Shown here: positions 56,340-64,000 of the stretch, piece by piece | Layout: each line of letters begins with the position of its first letter | Numbering within the stretch: position 1 is the first letter of the stretch | Source: Lineolata rhizophorae | Lineage: Eukaryota; Ascomycota; Dothideomycetes; Lineolatales; Lineolataceae | DNA: 64,000 nt | Direction: 5' to 3' | Assembly: GCA_010093515.1 (NCBI GenBank) | Contig: MU001676.1 | Span: 727,686 to 791,685, forward strand | The notes under the pieces: model-generated | Told to the model about the DNA's origin: nothing | Databases searched by the model: none | The model's input: the letters and a program-made list of their open reading frames with translations, nothing else | Position numbers and translations under genes: made by a program

Positions 56340-57048
56340 TCAATCATCATCATCCATAAGTTCGCTGTCATCTTCTTCCTCCCCATCGTCCTCCTCATTG
56401 CTCCCATCCACTATACTCTCTACTCTCGTCGGACCCTTGCCCTTCTCCCTGAACATTTCTAAAATCCCGCCACTCCCATCTCCTCCAGAGCCCTTGCCCT
56501 TTCCCTCCTCAGCCTCCCTCCTAGCTCTCAGCACCGCCGCTCGCGCCCGCCTAATCGCTTCTTCCTCGGCTTTCCGAATAGTGCCCGACACGCGAACGAC
56601 GCGGAGGACGCACGCCTCGGACACTGGGTAAGGCAGCGTAGTCATGAACGATAGCGATGCCCAAAGCAATCGGTAAGCGGCACGAGAGACACGGATGATT
56701 GCCGTTGATGTCGGCGCGGAGAGGTACATTACTGGGTTGTCGGGCTCACTAGTCAGAAGAACATGGCCCTTCCAGTCGACTGATGTGCGAATAAGAAGAC
56801 TCGGAGACAGCCTTACCGCGAAGACTTGCGCTCGTGATGCCGGCGCCGTAATCGCCGAAGTTTTCAACTATGGACTCGCGGATAGCGCGGAGGAGCAGCA
56901 GCGACGTCAGCGTGTCCGGGCTGGGCTGCAGGAAGCGCAGGACGTCTGGCTGCTGTTGGTGGGATTCGCCAGCAGCATTTTTCGATCTGGTGCTGCGTTT
57001 GGGGTAGAGGATGTTGACGAGAAGATAGCGGTGCTTCACGCGCACCAT
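56340..57048 (-). CDS. POP5: RNase P/MRP protein subunit POP5
   Basis: Two exons, complement(join(56340..56731, 56817..57048)), encode 207 residues; the 85-nt intron runs from GTAAGG to CAG. POP5 is a core protein of the RNase P and RNase MRP ribonucleoproteins, which mature tRNA 5' ends and cut pre-rRNA. The N-terminus MVRVKHRYLLVNILYP is diagnostic and fixes the start. Further family blocks are PSPDTLTSLLLLRAIRESI, ENFGDYGAG, and STAIIRVSRAAYRLLWASLSFM. The C-terminal ~60 residues are an extension over the core fold: basic, then Gly-rich, then strongly acidic (EEDDGEEEDDSELMDDDD), seen in several fungal members. Confidence 0.95.
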
Positions 57049-58120
57049 TAGTACACCGTGGACAGTCGCCGGTTTGGACGCACTGTGTCGTTGGTGCTTT
57101 TCCGGAACCCTCGAAATCTTTTTTGGCCAGGAGCGAAGCGACGCGACAGCACGTGATGGCGCTTTGGGATTAGCGTCGTACACGTTTGGTCAACCGGCCT
57201 TTGAACCATGATATCCCGCCGACTTTACGAGGAAGATATCACTAAACCATAAAATTCTGCGTCTCAGGTAAGTGTGCATTCGATTAATGATGTTTGCTAA
57301 GTTGATGAATCAAAAAAAAAAAGAAGAAACACAGTCTGGTGGCGCTAGAGACTCAAAACCGCTTGATTCTGACATTAGCGGATCTCTTGGAAACGTCCAA
57401 TGACGTGCTATAATTGGCACGCCCGAGTATCGGCGCCGAATAGGGCACAGGCCAAGAGATCACCATGACTCGTGCTCTAGTCGCAATGCTAAACTTTCTG
57501 CTGACCTCTATCGCGAGGAGGAAGACGGCATGTGACAGGTCATCAAATGTTGCTGCTCGATTGACCAAACGGTATTCTCCATCTCTACTTGTGGGCATTG
57601 CTTCCATCGTATTAAAATCATCAGATATCTCTCTGGTGCGGGCGATGACTGTATGGCCTGCATGTCTGCCTAGAGCGGTCTGTTTGTTCCAGCGAGACGG
57701 ACCGGACGCTGATTGAACAATCGCTCCCGGGCCTCGCAAACAGAATGCCCATTGCTACAAATCACTTCAGGTAGGAGATACTGGCCAGAGTACATGAGCC
57801 ACCTAACAAATCACAACTTCATATGATAGGGAGTTGCCTATCACCTGTTTCTGTTCGCTTGGTGCGTGCAATTCACTTTGTCACCTTGCCCCGTATCCGT
57901 GAACCCCTCGACCCCGTCGCTTCTCTCTTCACTTGTTCCCGCGTCGCACTTTTCGCCGGCTTTAACTTGTCCCTCAGCCTTATTCTGCCGCTCTTCACCT
58001 TCACCGCCCTTCCGGACCGGGGCGTGACGAGTTAGGCCGGCCACTTAAAGGTGTTTCTTCGCTTGACGCTGGTGGCTTCTTGTCTCATCGACTTCATCTT
58101 TCCTTCCGCTCAACGCTGCC
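57049..58120. promoter_or_regulatory. Divergent promoter region, POP5 and the La-Arb1 gene
   Basis: This 1.07-kb gap separates two divergent genes. An open frame at 57353-57739 on the minus strand (128 codons) shows no domain. A pyrimidine-rich stretch directly precedes the plus-strand ATG. Confidence 0.4.
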
Positions 58121-60589
58121 ATGGCTTCGCCCGAGGAGCCACTGGTCGCGCAAACCACCGGCGACGTTATCAACCAAGCACCCGAGACCTCCGTCGCAAC
58201 AGACAATGAAACACGCGACACGTCCACGACTAAGGACATGCCTGCAGCAGTTGGAAACGGGCCCAAGGTCGACAAAGCCATTAGCACCGAGCATGGTGGA
58301 AGCGGCGCCGCTGCGACCAACGGAAGTGGCCAGCCACCGAAAGATGATAACGTGGCGTATGTGGATCCACTATGCATGGACTACGAATGGAAACCTCCGC
58401 CTGTGAAGGAGCACCCAGAGGGTGATGCCATCCGCCGTCAGGTACGTACTCTCATCTCCGAAGACAAGAAGTAGCAAATTTCCTACGCTTTTCCATCCCC
58501 GTACCAGAGAAAAGTAAACTAGACGGTACCCTTCGGTCCTTTTCAGGTCGAGTACTACTTCTCAGACGAGAATCTCCCGTATGATGAACACTTGCTCGAG
58601 AAATGCGGTGGTGTCGAGAACAAACCTGTCCGCATCAAGCACATCTGTGGCTTCCCTCGTATGCGCAAGTTCAAGCCTTTCACACAGGTGGTCGAAGCCC
58701 TTCGCAGGAGTGCCTTTCTTGAGGTTTGCTCCGGCAACACCATTCGTCGCCGTGTGCCGCTGCTACCGGACATGTTGGTACATTCGGACGACAGCGAAGT
58801 GGAGGGTGGCGAGAAGGATGAGGACAAAGACAAGGACAACAGGAAAAAGGAGGAGAAGAGGGGCCTTGTACCGCCGCCGAAGCGGATGAATCAGAAGACG
58901 CAGAAGGACACGGGCATGCTCAAGGGGTCGACCGGCTTCGAGGAGTTCTTTGCAGAGGCACCATTGACCCCCGAGCAGGTCAAGGAAGAGAGCGGCCTCT
59001 ATGATGAGAAGAAACCCATCACTGAGTATGACCGTCCCTATATGGCTCCCACACTGTTTCTGTTGTTTCTTATTTACTCACTTGTTTATTGCAGACGCCT
59101 GGAAATCGCTATCCACCGCTACAAGCAGAAGCGCAAGTTTTGGACCTTTGCAGGCCAAGTTTTCAATCGTTTCCTCAAGTATGGCGGCGTAGAGGCGAAG
59201 GAGCGCCAGTTTACGGGACCGATGGACGAGGTCCTGACCCAGAACAAAGACAAGGGCGAGGTCGCGCAGCTACTTGCAACCCACCAGCTCGACCCCGAGC
59301 TTGATGAAGCGGACACATGGGTTGTCGACTTCGAAGGCGTGGCCAAGGGTTTCTTGTAAGTTCTGCCCGTGCGCCAGATTCCGGTAATGGTACAGCAAAT
59401 ATCGAGCAACCTTACTGACGACATACTCCGTAGCTCCTCCGTATACCCCGTATTTACCTCGTCTGTTACACCCCGCATGACCCGTGAAGCTACGGGAATT
59501 TTGCGCAACTTCTACAACTATCTCATGTACCACGACGTGTGTCCTGAGTACGCCGACTCGCTCGTGGCCGCTAGGCGTATCTGCGACCTAGCCGATCGGG
59601 AACTCCCTCGCGTGCGTCGCGCCGGTCTGCGCCTTCCCGGCGCCTTCAATGTCTCCTGTTCCGAGCTCCACAATGGCTATTGGTCTGGCATGTTCGTCGG
59701 CAAAGACAACTCTTTCATTCACGGCCGCTCTGACTGGGCCGAGGACGAAGCCGTGGCCGACCGCGAACTCGATGAAGAGGAAGGCCTCGAAGATGGCGAG
59801 GAGACGACCGGGGCACCCCGCGTCTGCCAAGCACTGGGCCCCATCCAGGCGCGCGTCGTCTTCTTCACAGCGCTAGCGTCACAGATGGACGAAGAGGAGC
59901 TGGACGCCTTGCAAAAAACGACGCGGAAGCTGGGGTTTGCGGGCAGCATGGCTCAGGAGCTCACACCCATGGGCCTCGAGGTCGCTCACGTCGAGATGCC
60001 GAACGAAAGGACCCTCCGCTTCTATGAGATGGCGCGGCTGAATCTACGCACCGACTTCAAAGTCGGCCGCGCCATGCAGCCCGTCGGCAAGCTGCATTGC
60101 CGGCCGTGGACGCCTCCCGCTTTCGTCAAATACGATCTGCCGGTCGAAGAGGCCGCGAAGCAAGACCTGAACTCCTCCGATGAGTTGCTTGTCTTCCTGG
60201 TCGAAACTGACGTCCTGAGGACCTGCTTCGTCGGCATGAAGCTCGACGCCGTCGTCGGCCGCATGGTCAACGGCATGCCGTTCCTTGACCAGATCAACAA
60301 CACTTACGCGTCATTCTACACTTACTTGCCCAACGAACTGCTTTCGACGCCTTGGAAGGCGCCCGAGATGACGGCACGTGCGCGTGAGCTCGAGATGACG
60401 GGCCCAGATGGTGAGATCGTCAAGCGGGACGAGGTTGCTGGCAAAAAAGGCGAGAATAGCGATCAGGAGGATCCGGCTAAAGTAGGCGGCGGATTAGACA
60501 CGATGGCGGCGGATGGACTACTAGATTTGACAGATCAGGACATCGGTGAGATGTATCGGATGCCGGGATGGGAGAGGGTCACCGAGTAG
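58121..60589 (+). CDS. La-motif / Arb1 fusion protein (Argonaute siRNA chaperone family)
   Basis: Four exons join(58121..58441, 58547..59025, 59095..59355, 59434..60589) encode 738 residues. About 100-180 is a La motif: RRQVEYYFSDENLPYDEHLL, GFPRMRKFKPF, VVEALRRSAFLEV, IRRRVPL, closely like yeast Lhp1; no RRM follows. A charged linker leads to an Arb1 domain from about 233: STGFEEFFAEAPLTPEQ, ERLEIAIHRYKQKRK, FNRFLKYGGVEAKERQFTG, then a long C-terminal half with SELHNGYWSGMFVGKDNSFI and FKVGRAMQPVG. In fission yeast Arb1 works with Arb2 and Ago1 in the ARC complex and is needed for siRNA-guided heterochromatin. La motifs bind RNA 3' ends rich in U. Both domains share exon 2 in one frame, so the join is not a gene-calling artefact. 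The third intron (59026-59094) is stop-free and in phase. Confidence 0.88.
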
Positions 60590-60866
60590 AAAGGCTCTGG
60601 TAGATTTGTGTGGTCCTGAGAACTAATTAGTGGAGAAGGCCACTTATGCTACGGAGTGGCCAAGGTGAGTTGGCAGCCTATCCAGGGGTTATTAGAGCTC
60701 TGCCATGTGGGCGGGAGTTCTCCTAGGTCATAGGTGAGAGCTATTACCTAGGAAGATACATGGGTTAAGCGAAGTGGCCATTAGGGCTGCACTATAACTG
60801 AAAATGACTTGGTTTTTCTACTTTTCAATTGCTTCTGGTGATTACAGTCTCTCTTAGTGCCGCCTC

Positions 60867-62344
60867 CTAGACTTTGAGAAGGAGCTTTCCTGTCGTCTTC
60901 CGGCCTCCCAGATCCTGCCGTATTCAGTGAGTCAGTCGATGTTTCCAAAACGCGTCTGACATGAAGAGGACTGAGACGTACGACTTGCGCCCTCGCCGCC
61001 TCAGCGAGCGGGTATATCTCGTGCATGTTCGTGTTGATTTTGTTCTTGAGCATCATGTCAAACAATTGGACAACGTAGCCCTCGAACTCGTCCTGGGTCG
61101 CAATGTACGGGTACAGTTGAGGTCGAACTAGCTTGAGGCACTTGGGCGAGAGGCGCCTAGAGCGATTTATATCAGCATATCAAATCGCCCAGAACAGTTC
61201 AAGGTAGAGTATCAATGCCACTCACGTAATCGTCAGGGGGGGCACCGCCCCGCTCGCGTTCCCAAAGCTGACCATAGTCCCCTTCCTCCTCAAGCACCCC
61301 AGGCTCAGATCGAACGTATCCTTGCCCACACCATCCAGCACGCAAATGACGCCCTCCCCGCCAGGCGTGTTCTCCTTGACCACCTTCTCCACCTCCGCAT
61401 ACCCGCCTTCCTTCTTATAATCCACCACGGCCACCAGGGCCTCACCCGCCGTCTCCCTCACGAGCCGGCACTTCGCCTCCCCGCCCGCCGTCGCGACGAT
61501 CCTGGCCCCCAGCGCCCGCAGCACGCGCAGCAGCCACAGCCCCACCCCGCCCGCCGCCGCGTGCACCAGCACGTAGTCGCCCTTCTCGACGCGGTGGCTC
61601 TCGCGCGTCATGGCGAGCGCCGTGAGGCCCTGGAGCAGGGCGGCGGCGGCGTTGTCGGTCGACAGGCCCGGCGGCACGGGCGCCGTGTTGCGCACGGGCG
61701 CGACGGCGTACTCGGCGTAGGCGCCGCCGCCGGTGAGGGCCGCGACGCGGTCGCCGACGCGGAGGGAGGTCGTGGTCGAGGTGGTGGGGCCGAGGGCGGC
61801 GATCGTGCCGGCGCATTCGCGGCCGAGGATCGAGGGGAAGGAGGGCGTCGGGTAGAGGCCGGTGCGGAAGTAGCTGTTGGTGGCGGGCGTTAGAACGTTT
61901 GGTGCGTGTAAGAGCAGGCAAGAGCAGGGGGGAGGGAGGGAAACAATACATGTCGATGAAGTTGACGCCAACGAACTCGTTCTTGATCAGCACCTCGCCT
62001 TCCTTGGGCGTCGGTACCGGCATCTCCTTGAGCTGCAGGACCTCGGGGCCGCCTGTCTGCTCGATGCAGACGCACTTCATGGTTTGGGGTACGTTGGCGG
62101 ACGCCATTGCGGTTGCGAAGGGCCGGGATCGGTTATTGCTGCTTGCTGGACTCAGGAGACGCGAGAAGATCGCAGAAGCTCTTTGAGTGGCGTGCTGAGA
62201 TTGGGCCAGGGTCAGAGTCGCGGACCAAGTGGAAGTTGCGCGTGCGGGCGATTCCGAGGTAGCGGTTGCCGCTGTGGCGAGAGGGTTGAAGCGCAGGCGC
62301 GAGATCAGACGGGATGGTGTGGCAAGGCGCAGGACGTGAGACAT
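60867..62344 (-). CDS. ZTA1: Quinone oxidoreductase, ZTA1/zeta-crystallin type
   Basis: Four exons, complement(join(60867..60914, 60982..61156, 61226..61873, 61950..62344)), encode 421 residues. It is a zinc-less medium-chain dehydrogenase that reduces quinones with NADPH. The core shows EQTGGPEVLQLKEMPVPTP, GVNFIDIYFRTGLYP, GRECAGTIAALG, the nucleotide site VLVHAAAGGVGLWLLRVLRALGA in two parts, and the C-terminal GRKTTGKLLLKV. The last, 48-nt exon is needed for this end; reading past its donor gives an unrelated tail. The first ~78 residues, before MASANVPQTMKC, are Arg/Ser/Ala-rich with a single Glu and look like a mitochondrial presequence; an internal start at that Met would give a cytosolic form of the usual ~340 residues. 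It converges with the La-Arb1 gene, 277 bp between stops. Confidence 0.93.
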
Positions 62345-63740
62345 GCAATGCGCTACGCCTTAAAGCTATATGTGAGTGAGGAGTCACTGCCTTGGTAGAC
62401 GACAGAGGGACGAACTTTGAACCTTTGAGTACGGAGCACTAGCTGCCTGATTCTCAGCGAGAACCAAGACTGACGACGAAATCGGACGAAAGGGTGAATT
62501 GAGCAATGGAAGCTAAAGGTGCGAGCACAGCTAAGCTTCGAAACAACCGGCGAGAAGGGAAGGGAAAGATCTGTTGCGCAGTGAGGAGTAGCTAGCAGTG
62601 GGTGGAAAGCTTCAGTTTATATATCCAATGACGGAGTCACGGAATTGCCTGCGCCCACCACTCGTGCCCCGCCCTGATCTTCCTCCACCCCTCTCGGACA
62701 TTAGACCGTCCTCGGATATAGGCAGGCACCGGGAACACCCAATCCCGCCATCCTCTCCTTGGTAGCTCGGGTATAACTAGCGCGTCAAAAAGACGTGCGC
62801 AATATTCCTTCAATGAGTGTATAAGCGTCGACAAAAGTACTGAGCCATGGTGATGAAAATAGTTCGGCATATCAGCGCGGACTTCGAATTTTGCTCGGCG
62901 ATGCTCGTTTCCGACGAGAGCGGGGCATCCGAGGGGCGAAGGACTCAGGTCGGGTGGCTTGCGCCGGCGGTGCCGCCTCAACGACTTCCGCTCAGTTGGA
63001 CATGACTTGCATGCCCGGACAAAAGCTTAAAAAAAGCTTGGCCCACGCTGAGGAACGGAAACGTCCACTGAGCCAATCCGTCACGGTGAGTCTAACTAGG
63101 GAGTCGGGAAAGTCGGACTTCGATTCGATTGAACAAGTGGATACGTTGGAAATCGGCATTTTCATTAATTCTCCTCTAGTATTCCTCACAAACACAAGCC
63201 AGTCCGACAGATCCGCTCCAAGAATCACCGAAGCACGGCTCTAACCATCTAGGAAGTGAAACTCAAGGAAACTTCCAAGCAACCCAATTGCCTACTTGCT
63301 TATCCGGGACCCCGGCCTTCAAAGCAACAGCCCGTGAGAAAGCCCTGTAAACCTAAGCAGTAAGCGCATTCTAGCACAAGGAGAAAAGAAAAATTGACAA
63401 TGTTGAGGGGATATAAGAGAATGCTAGCATTCTACGCAACAACATAAGAGCCCCAATGGCTACGAGGACAAATAAGCAACTCAAAAAAAAAGGCCTTAGC
63501 AGCAACTCGTGCACAAAATACGGAAAGCCAGTTCCAAAACCGTGCCATCAACGGAGGCTCCAAATTGTAACAAGAGGTGCCAGTAGAAAGAAACAACGGA
63601 AGCAATATCCAAAGATACAAAGAAAGGAAGTCGCACCATTAAACTTGTTACGCAGAGGACATAAGACGCAACCAATCATGGCAAACAGGGTCATCAAGCC
63701 TTCCTCCCCCTTCCCAACCAAACCATGGACGCGCTCCCGC
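62345..63740. other. Intergenic region
   Basis: A 1.4-kb gap holding the ZTA1 promoter at its left and the 3' flank of the next minus-strand gene at its right. Overlapping short frames near 62637-63244 on both strands show no domain. No gene recognised. Confidence 0.4.
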
Positions 63741-64000
63741 TCACGCAAGCCACATCAGGAACGCCATAAAAGCGCCGTACTCGAGGCCCTGCGGCACGCC
63801 GCCCACGGCCGGCACTGCGGCCCCAGACGAGGTGGCGCTCGGCGCCGCGCCCGTCCCCGTGGCGCCACCACTAGTGTCCTCGCCGGACGGGGTGTTGGAC
63901 TGGTCCTCTGGCAGTGGGCGGATCGCGAGGTCCTCGAGCACGTTGCCGTTGGTGCCGTAGCACTCCATGGGCACCTCTGTCTCGTCGACGTCGACGATCT
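63741..64000 (-). CDS. C-terminus of a probable GPI-anchored secreted protein
   Basis: The last 86 codons of a gene that continues beyond the right edge. The visible part has VDVDETEVPMECYGTNGNVL and DLAIRPLPED, then a Ser/Thr/Gly/Ala-rich spacer (GEDTSGGATGTGAAPSATSS), then a hydrophobic tail at the very end (GLEYGAFMAFLMWLA). A small-residue spacer followed by a terminal hydrophobic segment is the usual GPI-attachment layout of fungal cell-wall or membrane proteins. The catalytic or binding part is outside the window, so I cannot name the family. Confidence 0.6.
   Translation of the reverse strand, partial: IVDVDETEVPMECYGTNGNVLEDLAIRPLPEDQSNTPSGEDTSGGATGTGAAPSATSSGAAVPAVGGVPQGLEYGAFMAFLMWLA

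Noticed and set aside
57353-57739. Minus-strand frame of 128 codons between POP5 and the La-Arb1 gene
   Set aside because: No domain, no homologue recognised, and it overlaps a plus-strand frame; likely promoter sequence.
60781-60980. Longer C-terminus for ZTA1 by reading through to 60781
   Set aside because: Splicing 60982 to 60914 restores the family ending GRKTTGKLLLKV, whereas read-through gives an unrelated tail.
62637-63244. Small frames on both strands right of ZTA1
   Set aside because: They overlap one another and show no domain or splice structure.
1-64000. CRISPR arrays, bacterial operons, rRNA genes
   Set aside because: No regularly spaced repeats, no Shine-Dalgarno-led gene strings and no rRNA-like sequence; spliced genes throughout show a eukaryotic nuclear genome.

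Overview
The window is nuclear DNA from a filamentous ascomycete (Pezizomycotina; I cannot fix the class). It carries about 21 recognisable eukaryotic protein genes on both strands. Most have short introns (about 47-106 nt) with GTAAGT/GTATGT-type donors, CTAAC/CTGAC-like branch sites and YAG acceptors. Exon models below were joined by eye, and except where stated each sums to a whole number of codons. There is one sequencing gap (N run 50554-51473). I found no rRNA, convincing tRNA or CRISPR array.

Left part (1-23 kb): a C-terminal gene fragment; a GILT-like thiol reductase; an unrecognised acidic-repeat protein; a YMR226C-type short-chain dehydrogenase; a conserved fungal protein of unknown function; CCT1 (TCP1-alpha) of the cytosolic chaperonin; and TSC1 (hamartin), a regulator of TORC1. 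Gaps between genes here are 0.5-3.1 kb.

Middle part (23-46 kb): MLH1 (mismatch repair), a CLC chloride channel or transporter, a CHRAC15/Dpb3-like histone-fold subunit, a POA1-type macrodomain phosphatase, the Rieske protein RIP1 of complex III, BCP1 (Mss4 export and ribosome biogenesis), three unrecognised genes, a conserved Pezizomycotina protein starting MSIWRG, and an unusual single-chain fusion of succinyl-CoA synthetase-like alpha and beta parts.

Accessory island (about 46.6-56.3 kb): a decayed protein-kinase-like gene, a small MADS-like gene, a pogo/Fot-type DNA transposon with perfect 45-bp terminal inverted repeats and TA target duplication (its middle lost in the gap), an aminoglycoside-phosphotransferase-like gene, two gene relics with in-frame stops, and two 42-bp LTR-like fragments in inverted orientation. 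No housekeeping gene lies inside it.

Right part (56.3-64 kb): POP5 of RNase P/MRP, a protein joining a La motif to an Arb1 domain (RNAi/heterochromatin), a ZTA1-type quinone oxidoreductase with a probable mitochondrial presequence, and the end of a probable GPI-anchored protein at the right edge.

The observations I rate most worth checking are the La-Arb1 fusion, the alpha/beta succinyl-CoA synthetase-like fusion with its Gly/His linker, the triplicated acidic module whose last two copies end at identical splice junctions, and the accessory island.
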